A stretch of 64,000 nucleotides of DNA, from contig CAKOGP040001725.1 of assembly GCA_933822405.4 (NCBI GenBank), positions 186,001 to 250,000 on the forward strand, written 5' to 3'. Made by a program: the position numbers and the translations under genes. Shown here piece by piece: positions 47,794-57,934 of this stretch (positions within the stretch are counted from its first letter, which is position 1; every line of letters starts with the position of its first letter). The notes beneath the pieces are model-generated. The model searched no databases and was not told the DNA's origin. It saw only the letters and a list, made by a program, of their open reading frames with translations. This DNA is from Cylindrotheca closterium (taxonomy: Eukaryota > Bacillariophyta > Bacillariophyceae > Bacillariales > Bacillariaceae).

Positions 47794-48339
47794 CAGATGT
47801 GCATGTTTGGGATTCCGCAGACGCGTTTGAAAAGGAAAAAAACTTTTCTACACTGTTTTGCGTACGTGCTAGAATCTTCACACGCGTGTGTGAATGGGTG
47901 GCTAGAATTACAGGATGGTGTACCCTGCCATATGAATGCAAAAAGCAAAAGGCCCCGTCGAGCTTATTCGAAGCTTTTGGCTTGCTCTATGGGCAGACAC
48001 ATATATGTATAGTATTTTCCCCTTCTGCGCGGATGTGAACTCCCCAACCCAAAAAGCCAATAATACATATGATACATGCATCTTGTGAAGAATGCATGGT
48101 GCAAAATGGTAGGGTCCTACGATATTTATACGTCAATTGTAATATTTCCAACGATTTTTGACAAACAGTACATTTCTACGCAATTTCAACGGGCTGGGTC
48201 TTCTTTTGGCTTATTCGTACGGGAGGTTATAGTCGCGCCCAAAACTGAATGCCGACACAGAACTCATTTATTCAGGAAAGCTCTACAGCATCAGCTCTTC
48301 GTTGAAACAAGAGCAGAGGCATAACTCATTAGGAAGCTG
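47794..48339. promoter_or_regulatory. Divergent promoter region between two DUF6824-like genes
   Basis: The two genes start in opposite directions and may share control. Contains the palindrome CACACGCGTGTG (about 47880-47891) and ATACATATGATACATGCATC (48063-48082). No gene seen. Confidence 0.4.
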
Positions 48340-48747
48340 ATGAACGGTGATCAAAACAACATCATGTACGAAGACGACGAATTCCTAGCGGAACTGAGCC
48401 TCTTCTTAGAATCTCCGATCTTTCAGTCCCCACCAGAAGTGTTTCTGGCACCAGCGATACACCAAATCGTCCGCGGCAGATCAGGAGTTGCCCGCCATCA
48501 TATCGGGAATTTCGACTTTTTGCACCGCTTCCTTCGTGCTTATGATGAGAGGTACAGAAGTGCTCATAATGGCCGAAAGAGAGTACTTGCCAGGGAGATC
48601 TTGGATCGTTTGCGCGATGCTGGCTATCAGTTCATCGAATACAGTAAAGTTCATCAAGGATATATCGAGATCAACAACGATAGAAGATTGGTGAATTCCA
48701 TTATGCATTCCATGCGTGATGCCATCAAGAGTCGCATCTGGATTTAG
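48340..48747 (+). CDS. Small DUF6824-like single-domain protein
   Basis: 135 residues from an ATG. After an acidic N-terminus the core reads IVRGRSGVARHHIGNFDFL ... LAREILDRLRDAGYQFIEY ... GYIEINNDRRLVNSIMHSM, which follows the DUF6824 pattern: a GR(G/S) turn, HxGN, K/R-V-A-x-x-I, G-x-x-F and a closing helix. It keeps HxGN, which the neighbouring TPR fusion lacks. Function of the domain is not established; it is abundant in diatoms. A short gene, but conserved-looking along its whole length. Confidence 0.7.
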   Translation: MNGDQNNIMYEDDEFLAELSLFLESPIFQSPPEVFLAPAIHQIVRGRSGVARHHIGNFDFLHRFLRAYDERYRSAHNGRKRVLAREILDRLRDAGYQFIEYSKVHQGYIEINNDRRLVNSIMHSMRDAIKSRIWI

Positions 48748-49235
48748 ATACTAGGAGATGTTAATATTCCGAGTACCCCAGATTGAAGATCACAGGCACT
48801 TGTTTCCAGTATAGCTTTCTGCACAGTGCACAAATACTAGACTAACAATAACACATCCCAACTTTTGAAATCATCTTTCGAAAAATATTTCCAAGGCTTC
48901 ATTTCAGTGCAATAATGTCATCGCTTCCGCGATTTGTGCCAAAGTCCTATATTTGGGATAGTACTGATCCAAAGGCATCTGTCGCACTACGAACTGTCTT
49001 GGACGTGTGACTGTATGACATAGTAGTCATATGATGATTCAAAGGGGTCTGTCGCACTACGAATGTCGCTATACAAACTGTTTTGGACATGTGGCTGCAT
49101 GTAATAGTAGTCATCTGATGGGGAGTGGCCATCCCTGGCAGAGAACCATGTGGATTCGGAAGTCATGATTGGTAACGGAGCTATGACTCCAACAGATTTT
49201 CAATAGCATTGCACCAGCGTCAAGTCTCACTTCTT
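48748..49235. repeat. Intergenic region with a ~70-base tandem duplication
   Basis: 48964-49035 and 49032-49120 are two copies of one segment: TCTGTCGCACTACGAA, then TTGGACRTGTG, then TAGTAGTCAT and TGATG. The second has an extra stretch (TGTCGCTATACAAA). No gene is convincing here. Confidence 0.7.
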
Positions 49236-50509
49236 CTAGTGGATTCGTAGCTTCTTGCCCTTGTAGATTTCACCCTTCATGCGTGCGGTTTCTCGTTTCA
49301 AAATTCCCAACCATCTTGGTTTCCCCTTGACCGGATGTTCCCAAAACCGATGCTTCTTTGGAATGATGAGTAATGTCAAAGGTTTCGGAGAATGAAATGC
49401 CATGGCGGACAAATCATGGTCCTCGTGACCTTCTTGGTAGGCACTGGATCGTGGTGCCTCTTGTACTACGAATTCCACCAAATCACGGCTCAACAGGTAA
49501 CATTGCCCCGCCAAATAGACATGGACCTTATCGTATTCTTGAATCCAATAACCTTCCTTTTGTTGGTACACAGCAGGATCTTGGGGTGTCTTCCAACGAT
49601 CCTTGTCCCGCAAAATGCCAGCGAGGATACGCTTGTAATAGGGAGCTGGCGGAAGTTCCTTCTTGGCAAAGACCAAGAATTTGTGAAACAAAAGGGAGGC
49701 ATCCGCATCAAATTTCATGGCATAATCAATATCGTGCTGCTCCATGAGAGTAGAAGCAAAATAAAAGAAGGATTCGGATTTGCCATCATTCATATTCTCC
49801 CTGACAAGGAACAAATAGTGTTGTAAATATATATGCCATGCGTGAGAACAATACGTCACCCCGCATGGCCAAAATAGGACACGCGATAGATATTACACAT
49901 CACATTGACTTACCGAATATTCAACAAGACCGTGTCATCTTCATTTAGGTCTGGGAACTCGGTGACAATTGGTTTCTCCACCAATAAGGGCCACTTTTCA
50001 TTGGTCTTTCCATTCGTTTCATTGACCAATTGAGTCGGAGCCGACGCAGCATCCCCAGCACCAATGATAAAGGCATAGACGAGCTGACAATCCTCTGTAA
50101 TTTTGGTCCAAGAGCACAATCGAGTGTCATTCCATAGTCCAATCAGAGTCCGGTGACGGTTTCGCATGAGGACACTGGACGAGTCGGCTGAGGAAAAGAT
50201 GCCCATGAGGGTTCTCGATGGACGAAGTTGTGTTGTTGGCGTTTGCTGTCGCTCTGTTATTACTATTGGTGGTGATGATGTAACCACGGAATCCGTTCCA
50301 TTGCGGGGTTTGCCTTGATGAAAGGAGGAAAGACTTTCTGCTAGAGCACTGCCTTCCCCCATCATTATAGAGGAGGATGATTGCATCGGAATCACGTGAA
50401 AGTTGATTATCTGCTGATGATTAATGGCCAAGAACAGGACTGCGTTCAGCAGCAACAGAAACCTCGTCAAGGACTTATTGGAAGAATGGCATTTATTATT
50501 TGCTCTCAT
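49236..50509 (-). CDS. GT31-like Golgi glycosyltransferase (beta-1,3-galactosyltransferase type)
   Basis: Two exons: 50509-49914 and 49800-49236 (phase-2 intron, GT-AG, 113 bases) joining LLNIR to ENMNDG. 386 residues: short cytoplasmic tail, signal-anchor helix (RFLLLLNAVLFLAI, about 17-31), Ser/Thr-rich stem, then the catalytic part. GT31-like signs: DDTVLLNIRENMNDGKSESF (like D.Y.NLT.K), the DxD-type MKFDADAS, VYLAGQCYLLSRDLVEFV (like GGGYVLS) and EGHEDHDLS (like EDV..G). It should transfer a sugar, probably galactose or GlcNAc, from a nucleotide sugar in the Golgi lumen. The donor and acceptor cannot be told from sequence. Divergently transcribed from the PPWD1 gene. Confidence 0.82.
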
Positions 50510-50604
50510 TTCATCATGGCGATGATGGATAACTGGTGATTCTGATACGACCGTATATTATATGATCATGATGATGATGATGATGGCGAAATCTATTGTG
50601 AAAA

Positions 50605-50666
50605 GAAGCTGTTTCAGCTCTCAGTGTCCTTCCTCCAGTGCGTTCAAAAAAGGAAGCTGTTTCAGC
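50605..50666. promoter_or_regulatory. Pair of GAAGCTGTTTCAGC motifs upstream of PPWD1
   Basis: GAAGCTGTTTCAGC occurs at 50605-50618 and again at 50653-50666, between the divergent starts of the glycosyltransferase and PPWD1 genes. The core GCTGTTTCAGC is a gapped palindrome. The reverse complement appears twice more at 54626-54639 and 54699-54709. This is a candidate control site; the function is inferred only from recurrence. Confidence 0.3.
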
Positions 50667-50798
50667 ACCATTCTCGCAGATTTATTATTCATCGCATTAT
50701 ATCACCTATCATACCTATTAATCGATCATCATCGCAATCGCACCTATCATCTCACAGCAGCGTATTGCTCACGTAGCGGAGTAAGAGAGTTATCATCA

Positions 50799-53164
50799 AT
50801 GGGCGTTGAAAAGAGAAAACAAGAGACTGCTGCAGCTGGTGATGAAAATCAGAAATCAAGAAAGCTTGCTCGCACAAGAATAAGTTCCGGAGTAGTGCCG
50901 TTAGATGAGATCCCCACATCCTCCCATTATCATGTCTCCTTCATGCACAAATCCAATGTCACCCATGCTATTTCATCAGCAAGACATGGATATGTTGTGA
51001 CGGCTTGTGATCAAGGAATTGTCAAGTTTTGGAAACGAACCCCTTCCATTCCACTCGAAGCCAGCAACGACAAGAAGACCTCTAATAATAAAATGAAGGA
51101 GGAGGAATCGTACCCATGTCTCGAGTTTTGCAAGTCTTACACGGCTCATGTGGGTCCTATTATGGCACTGTGTCTGGATCCATCGGAAGGAACAGCAGCA
51201 TCCATCGGAGCCGATGGTCTCATCAAGATATACGATGTGTCCACCTTTGATGCCACGTCCATGATCAAGACGTCTCATACCTTTGGAAATGCAGCATCCT
51301 TTCTGCAGGATGCGGCCAAGGATCTGCTACTGGCAATTAGTGATGCCAATGATGGAAGTATACACATTTATTCCTTGGGGACCTTACAGCTCATCCAAAC
51401 CTTGCAATTCCATTCGGGACCAGTGACGGCATTGGCCTACAATACGAAACACAAGTGTTGCGTCAGTTGTGACAAGCAAGGTACCATCGAACTATGGGAT
51501 TGCACTCGTGGATCCAAGGAGAGCGAAGCGGTCGGCTCATCCTGTTCCATGACAAGCAATCAATTAGAGATCAACAACAAAATGAAGACGGATCTGTATA
51601 GCTTGACAAAGAAGAAGACATATGCAGTGTCAATGTACATGGGCCAGAATTACTTTGTTATTTTTGGTAAGTATCATGCAATTATTGCATGATGTTGCGG
51701 TTTATGGAATTTGATTTCTTGATTTATTCTGACTGATCTTTATATCGTCATTCCTCCCATTGCATTTTAATGCTAGGTGCGGATCACAAAGTCCGAGTCT
51801 TTGAACTTGGTTCTGGCAAGATTGCCGTTCGTTACGACGAACGACTCAGCGTGTATGAAGCAAATAGTGCCAAGTTTGGTATGGACGATATCACCTTTGG
51901 CAAGCGGGCGTCCGTGGAACGAGAAATGCAAGAGCAGACCGATATTCCTCTGCAGCAATTGGTGCAGTTGGACCCCTCGGAACGGATTTTGATGATTTCG
52001 ACCATGGTCGGTATCAAATTGATCGACTGGAAACGGAACAAAGTCTTGAAGATTGTTGGCAAGGCGGATGCTAGTCAGTTACGATTCTTGTCGTTTTGTC
52101 TCTGTCTTGGGGATGCAAAAGTCAATCAGCAGATGCAGCTATCAAGAGGACAAGGGGGCTCTGTCGCGGTTGGTGACCGAAAGGCTTCCAATGATTCCCT
52201 CATTGTTGCTCTAAGCTACAAACAACGACGATTCTATGTATTTTCTCATATTGATCCACTCAAAGATCAGGACCAAGAAGAAGTGTCCCGCGATGTTTGG
52301 AACGAAGCTCCAACATCTCAAGATCGACTGCTCGGATCCGAAGTATCCAATATAACAGGGGCCAATAATGCAGCCGCCTATTCGAAAGCAATATTGCGAA
52401 CTACCATGGGGGACATTCATATCAAGCTATTTGGTGGTATACCAAAGACACTCGAGAATTTTTGTACTCATGCTCGATCCGGGTATTATGACAATGTGAT
52501 CTTTCACAGGTGAGTTTTTCATCCTGTCTTATTTGATTGTTGTGCCGTGCATGTTTCTTTGTGCGAATTCTTGCTAATAACCGCAATCTCACTTATGAAT
52601 ATATATATAATATTTATCATAGGTGCATCAAGGAGTTCATGATTCAAACAGGGGATCCTTTGGGTGATGGTACGGGTGGCGAAAGCATTTGGGGTGGTGA
52701 ATTTGAGGATGAGTTTGTACGAGAGTACGTCCATACTGATTGAATGTGTAGACTGTATACTGTGTATGTATATATGATGGCTGTATATTCAGAAACTAAC
52801 TTTTATTCTTCCATTCATATAGACTTCGTCATGACCGTCCTTTTACAGTATCGATGGCGAATGCTGGGCCAAATACGAACGGGTCACAATGTAAGTACTT
52901 TTGTTCGCTTCCATTATTCTTTTTCAAAGTGCCAAAAATCTCACGCCACCTTCAATATACTACTACCTACTACTATGACTGCTACTATTTGTATATACAG
53001 TCTTTATAACCACAGTCCCAACTCCTTGGTTAGACAACAAACATACCGTGTTTGGTCGAGTCACGCAAGGCATGGACGTTTGCACAATGATCGAAAATGT
53101 CAAGACGGATACGATGGACAAGCCACTGGATGAAATCCGAATAATGAGTGTGGACATTGAGTAA
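50799..53164 (+). CDS. PPWD1: WD40-repeat cyclophilin peptidyl-prolyl isomerase, PPWD1-like
   Basis: Five exons: 50799-51666, 51777-52509, 52623-52724, 52823-52890 and 53001-53164, all GT-AG. 644 residues, close to human PPWD1. The start at 50799 ([10 protein letters not shown]) is chosen because upstream in-frame residues from the ATG at 50562 are repetitive and absent from the family; the longer form would add 79 residues. WD40 domain at the front ([46 protein letters not shown]). C-terminal cyclophilin domain: [13 protein letters not shown], catalytic Arg in [40 protein letters not shown] and [13 protein letters not shown], so the active site is complete. PPWD1 is a nuclear, spliceosome-associated isomerase. 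Confidence 0.93.
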
Positions 53165-53488
53165 TACCAATAATCGAAAATTGTCGTGTCCTAGCATAAT
53201 GTGGTACCTTATATTGACTATACTATTTATCTAGTATTACGCGAAGCTTTAACGAAACAAGTGCTTTTAGCGGTTGGAAGAGCATGGTAGCACTCGTGTG
53301 ACGTCGTCTTACAGTATAGAGACTACAGTAGCAGTCTCGGACGATCTTGGGTCAAACATGTGCAAGCCCAAAACAAAACTATTCCGAATCAGATTCTTCA
53401 TCATAGCTTCTCTTCCCCATCTAATCTCTGCTTCGGCAACGCGGCAGCCTTTTTGCAAACGCGTCGAGTATTACTGCCTCACATTTGA
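53165..53488. other. Convergent 3' intergenic region
   Basis: Lies between the PPWD1 stop and the Nudix stop. No gene; the short frame at 53274-53492 shows no domain. Confidence 0.5.
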
Positions 53489-54400
53489 TTAGGCATGCAT
53501 CTTATTGGCTTCTCGTTCCAAGTCCTCCAATCTGTGCAATACCAGCTGAAGGAGCAAGGCTAGTTCATGGGAACAAAACATTTCACCAGGATTGGAGTTC
53601 ATCCAGCCATCTTGGATCTCTTGTCGGGTCATCCATCTTGTTTCGGCAACCTCGTCGTCCAATTCCAGCATGTTTTGCAATTCTTCCAATGGTGTATTCA
53701 TTTCTATGGCATGCAAGTAGGTAATTTGTCGATCGTAAATGGGACTTCCATTATTGTCGCTGTTATAGTCCACATTGGCGTAGACAGGGTGCTTGAGCAA
53801 TTCCATGGTCTTACTCCCCTTTCGCACAAACTGCTGATGAAATGCATCTCCCAATTCTTCTTTGATTCCTCGAAGGACAGTATCTCTGGGAGTTTCCTCC
53901 TGATGAGTATGTTCCCCGACCAAACTCCAAGCGTTGGGACAGGTGACCAGATGTCGTGCACGCTTGAGCAATAGAATTTTGGCATCCACCATGGTGATGT
54001 TGGTATCCAGGACAGCCACTCCCATTCCACTATGTAATAAACCATCGCGATGGACATGTTGGATTCCATAATACTTGTTGTTGATGTTGTTATTGTTGTT
54101 TTTTCGAGGCACAAGTTCGGACGCAATCCGCACAAATTCCATGTGTTGCTTCATGTCCCCTAATTCCGGCGTCTTCCAATCCCATACTTTGAGAGATTCT
54201 TCATGTTTTTTGGGACCGATTAGGACGCTGGAAAGATCCGAAATAGACGATGCTTCAAAGCTGGAAAATGCTGCGTCCTTGAGGAAATAAAGTCCAAAGA
54301 GGAAGGCCATCATGACGACCCAAGGCAATGACTGGATTTTCCGTTGTGGCTTTTGTTGAAACCTATTACTACTAGTGCTACTGCGATTGGGAGTCGCCAT
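53489..54400 (-). CDS. Membrane-anchored Nudix hydrolase-like protein
   Basis: 303 residues, single exon. A short basic N-terminus precedes one hydrophobic helix (WVVMMAFLFGLYFL, about 27-40), so the protein is probably an anchored type II protein or carries a targeting signal. The Nudix box reads GEHTHQEETPRDTVLRGIKEELGD (given here only as key points: Gly, Glu at +6, Arg, then KEELG); the usual REUxEExGU has Gly in place of its first Glu (RGIKEELGD), while the metal-binding EE pair remains. Upstream LLLKRARHLVTCPNAWSLVG matches the strand leading into the box, as in isopentenyl-diphosphate isomerase-type Nudix proteins. The substrate cannot be predicted. Confidence 0.78.
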   Translation of the reverse strand: MATPNRSSTSSNRFQQKPQRKIQSLPWVVMMAFLFGLYFLKDAAFSSFEASSISDLSSVLIGPKKHEESLKVWDWKTPELGDMKQHMEFVRIASELVPRKNNNNNINNKYYGIQHVHRDGLLHSGMGVAVLDTNITMVDAKILLLKRARHLVTCPNAWSLVGEHTHQEETPRDTVLRGIKEELGDAFHQQFVRKGSKTMELLKHPVYANVDYNSDNNGSPIYDRQITYLHAIEMNTPLEELQNMLELDDEVAETRWMTRQEIQDGWMNSNPGEMFCSHELALLLQLVLHRLEDLEREANKMHA

Positions 54401-55201
54401 TCTTGTGAGTCGAGTTCTGTGGTAGCAGCGTCAATAGCAGTCAATCAGTCTACCGGTATAGGCGTATCTGGTCCTTCAATATCAAGTCAGTATAGAATTG
54501 TATGGCTGGTCGACATAATATATTACGGTACCGGTACCTGGTACTTGTATTGGACTTTGATATTCGATGATGATGATGATTCCGATATCTCCGATCATGC
54601 GATGCGCACAATGCGTTTGGTGGAACTGAAACAGCTTCCTTTTTATTTAAAAACACAATGTCATCGCACTGAAGGAAGGACGCAAAAAAAATGGATGGAG
54701 CTGAAACAGTTTTGGTTCGGGAATATGGGACAGAAGAAATTTACTAAAGACGCAATAAATACAGTAGCGTACCGGTATCTGCGATGCACACATTGTTTGT
54801 AACATATCGTTGTACCAGGTACCGATCATACCGTTACCAGAATGATCCGTTTTCCTCTTCCTTTTCCTACAGTATTGTCCGCCTTATTCAGTACCAACTC
54901 GATCCATGTGTTTTTGAACCGCCGTTCGGGTCGCTTGATCCAATGTTTCTCCCCGTTTTGGTCTTGCTAAATCCGAAGAAGGAACAACGTCGAACATACT
55001 AGGATGCATGCCCCTAAGTATTTCACATGAGTGCTGGTCGCTGTGCTGAATTCATCCACAAAAACCGCACAAGTTTGGATTTATTGATGATGACTGCATG
55101 GACGAATTTCAGTACGGCAGGTATTTTATCGTCGAACAATTTTGGAAAACCTCGTCGTAACAGTACCACATTGGATCATAATAACACAATAATAAGAAAA
55201 G
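54401..55201. promoter_or_regulatory. Divergent intergenic region between Nudix and DUF285 genes
   Basis: No gene; the frame at 54344-54802 overlaps the Nudix start and lacks similarity to anything known. Contains two reverse copies of the GAAGCTGTTTCAG motif (54626-54639, 54699-54709), ACGGTACCGGTACCTGGTAC (54525-54544) and other GGTACC words at 54815. Confidence 0.4.
54626..54709. promoter_or_regulatory. Second pair of CTGAAACAGC motifs
   Basis: CTGAAACAGCTTCC (54626-54639) and GAGCTGAAACAG (54699-54709) are reverse copies of the motif pair at 50605-50666. They lie about 230-310 bases upstream of the Nudix start codon on the minus strand, so relative to that gene they have the same orientation as the pair upstream of PPWD1. 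Confidence 0.3.
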
Positions 55202-57934
55202 ATGGAAATGGAATGGAATGAAATTGGATCATTATCGTCCAGCAGCTTGGAACCTCCACCTACCCGAAATGAAGATAAGGAAGACGATATCAACGATGGC
55301 GCCCCTGGCAATAATAATGGTGCTGAGAATCCTCATACTGAAGAAAATGATGCAACATCGGACGGACCTGCGCCTAACAGCGTTCCGAGTGAAAACACTA
55401 GCAAAGCACCGAATGGCGTATCGAATGAAAGGGATCCTGGCCGGGAACGATTCAAGCAGAAAGATGTTGTTCGGGCATATCAATGTCTGCTCTGTATGGC
55501 GTTGATTGCTTTAGCAGCCTTTGGATCGTATTTTGCTTTGAGAAGAAGCGAGGACGCTTCAGCAGATGCAAATGGGAACATGACGATTACTTCATCTCCG
55601 TTTCACCCGCCCTCGGTAGACGATTGTGCTGCCATTGCGAAAGGAGAGACGATACGAGGACAGGAAATGATGCCCATACAAAGCTACCAGCTGAACCTGG
55701 ATGCTACTCCTTTTGTTCCTATGGTTTCGAGTTTCTCAGCTGGCATTATTGAGGATAAACTCAGCGAGATTCTTACTCCTGTGCTCACAGGATGCAACCG
55801 AGTTGTCCGAAGAAGCTTGCGCCATGAGCAGTTGGTGCATTATCCCCGCCATCTTGATGATAATGATTTATCATTCTCGTATGCAATCGGAAATGTGGCG
55901 ATTGATGCGATCGGCGTCGAGGGGGCGCCTTATTGCATGGGTGACTCTGATCTGCGGTGTCATCGAGTCAGTGTCGTACTTGATATCTTTACAAAGGATT
56001 CATCAGTGAAGGTCGTGGATGTGATTGGTGAACTCAGCTCCTTTTTTGGCGACGGTGTTATTGCCGAAAAACTTGAATTGACTGGACTTTATGAAAGCAT
56101 TGTTGTTGTGAATTTGGGACCCATGGATATAACAGAATCTCCGAGTACCAGCGATGCGTCTCCTTCGGAACCGACATTCCCACCAACAGTTGCTTCTCCA
56201 ACAGCAAAGGTAACCCCAGAGCCAACTCATCTACACACATTCTCTCCGACGGTAGAAGAAACTCCTTGGCCGCCTTCTATTCCAACTCCACTACCAACTC
56301 GACCTCAAACCCCGAGGCCAACCCCTTCGCCAACACCAGCCCACATAGCCCCATCGACACCTCCGTTCGCTTTCGAAACCCTTCAGCCATCTTCAAGTCC
56401 ATTATGGGTCCCAACACAAGCACCGGTGGCGGGGCCAACTCCTACTCCGGCACCAACTTCAACTCCCGAAACCCTTCAGCCAACTTCAAGTCCATCATGG
56501 ATCCCGAGCATGGCGCCGATCGTAGACCCCACTCTGGCACCAACACCAGCACCATCGTTCGCTCCCATGCCAGGCAAAACTCCTTTGCCGACAACTACGA
56601 CGACCACGCCGCTATCACCAACAATGCCATGTTTTCAAACCAGCGAAGAGCTCGCAGGTGCAGTTCGCAGCTGGTTTGAGGCTCAGCACATAAAGGCATC
56701 AGTCAAGGCCCAATATGGACCCATGGGAGATTGGTGCTTCGGTGCACGTGTCACCAGCATGCGACTACTTTTCCAGGGCCGCTCTGCTTACAATGACGAT
56801 TATAATAGATATGATGAGGAGGTTGTTATTGAAAACTGGGATGTTTCTTCGGTAACTGACATGTATGGGATGTTCTGGCAAGCCACTTTCTACGAACAAG
56901 ATTTGTCATCCTGGGATGTTTCTTCCGTCACTGATATGGGGTACATGTTCAGGGAAGCAACGGGCATCAATCCAGACTTATCATCCTGGGATGTTTCTTC
57001 TGTTACGAATATGGGGTACATGTTCCACCTCGCGTATTCCTTCAATCAAGACTTGTCATCATGGGACGTTTCATCCGTCACAAAAATGAATGCGATGTTT
57101 GATGGGGCACTTTCGTTTAACCAAGACATATCATCATGGGACGTCTCTTCCGTCAAGGACATGCATTGGATGTTCCGCAATGCAGGCTCCTTCAATCAAG
57201 ACATATCATCATGGGATGTTTCTTCTGTAACTGATATGCACGGAATGTTCTGGAAAGCATCTGCTTTCAGGCAAGGCTTGGCATTATGGGATGTTTCTTC
57301 TGTCACCAATGCTTTCAGGCAAGGCTTGGCATCATGGGATGTTTCTTCTGTCACCAATATGGCAGGGATGTTTCATGCTACGGTCTTCAACCAAGACATT
57401 TCATCGTGGGATGTGTCTTCCGTATCCAACATGGGGCAAATGTTTCAGAGCGCACCAGCCTTTAATCAAGACTTGTCATCGTGGGATGTTTCTTCCGTCA
57501 CTACTATGCAATCTATGTTCCACAATGCTAGGTATTTCAATCAAGACTTGTCAGGATGGGACGTTTCTTCTGTCACGAATATGGATGTCATGTTCACTGG
57601 GGCAGAATCCTTCAATGGAGACATATCATCATGGGACGTTTCTTCCGTCACCAATATGTGGCACATGTTCTCCAGGGCGGAATCTTTCAACCAAGATATT
57701 TCATCATGGAATGTTTCTTCCCTTGGAAGCCTTTCTTCAATCGGCAGCATGTTCAACGGAGCAACATCGTTCAATCAAAACCTTTGTCCATGGGGCTCGC
57801 GCATTCCGAGCGGTAATTTTGATTTCAACAACCGTATCAGCATCGTTGTGTTTTCTGACACGCGATGCTCTCGACGGGATCGAACAGTCATGCCTGCCAA
57901 TCCACCCGGTCCCTTTTGCTACGAGTGTGAATAG
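55202..57934 (+). CDS. DUF285 (BspA-like) repeat membrane protein with shared ectodomain
   Basis: 910 residues, single exon, ATG at 55202 (a second in-frame ATG follows two codons later). Cytoplasmic acidic/polar region (1-90), transmembrane helix (94-113), ectodomain (133-309) matching that of the 18-exon LRR protein (SYQLNLDAT; VLTGCNRVVR; YAIGNV; CHRVSV; VNLGPMD), Pro/Thr stalk (320-478), a short Cys-containing linker (FQTSEELAGAVRSWFEA), then about 13 DUF285 repeats of 25 residues (ISSWDVSSVTDMHGMFW type) and a C-terminal cap (NLCPWGSRIP ... CYECE). One repeat is cut short (ALWDVSSVTNAFRQGLASW). DUF285 is a bacterial BspA-type surface repeat that is very common in diatoms. Orientation puts the repeats outside. 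A binding or adhesion role is inferred. Confidence 0.9.
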   Translation: MEMEWNEIGSLSSSSLEPPPTRNEDKEDDINDGAPGNNNGAENPHTEENDATSDGPAPNSVPSENTSKAPNGVSNERDPGRERFKQKDVVRAYQCLLCMALIALAAFGSYFALRRSEDASADANGNMTITSSPFHPPSVDDCAAIAKGETIRGQEMMPIQSYQLNLDATPFVPMVSSFSAGIIEDKLSEILTPVLTGCNRVVRRSLRHEQLVHYPRHLDDNDLSFSYAIGNVAIDAIGVEGAPYCMGDSDLRCHRVSVVLDIFTKDSSVKVVDVIGELSSFFGDGVIAEKLELTGLYESIVVVNLGPMDITESPSTSDASPSEPTFPPTVASPTAKVTPEPTHLHTFSPTVEETPWPPSIPTPLPTRPQTPRPTPSPTPAHIAPSTPPFAFETLQPSSSPLWVPTQAPVAGPTPTPAPTSTPETLQPTSSPSWIPSMAPIVDPTLAPTPAPSFAPMPGKTPLPTTTTTTPLSPTMPCFQTSEELAGAVRSWFEAQHIKASVKAQYGPMGDWCFGARVTSMRLLFQGRSAYNDDYNRYDEEVVIENWDVSSVTDMYGMFWQATFYEQDLSSWDVSSVTDMGYMFREATGINPDLSSWDVSSVTNMGYMFHLAYSFNQDLSSWDVSSVTKMNAMFDGALSFNQDISSWDVSSVKDMHWMFRNAGSFNQDISSWDVSSVTDMHGMFWKASAFRQGLALWDVSSVTNAFRQGLASWDVSSVTNMAGMFHATVFNQDISSWDVSSVSNMGQMFQSAPAFNQDLSSWDVSSVTTMQSMFHNARYFNQDLSGWDVSSVTNMDVMFTGAESFNGDISSWDVSSVTNMWHMFSRAESFNQDISSWNVSSLGSLSSIGSMFNGATSFNQNLCPWGSRIPSGNFDFNNRISIVVFSDTRCSRRDRTVMPANPPGPFCYECE

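Noticed and set aside
50562..50798. Poly-Met N-terminal extension of PPWD1
   Set aside because: Contains an ATG but lies in ATG-repeat and duplicated promoter-motif sequence absent from the family; kept only as an alternative start.
56266..56679. 137-residue open frame in the Pro/Thr stalk region
   Set aside because: Shadow of the low-complexity stalk of the DUF285 gene.
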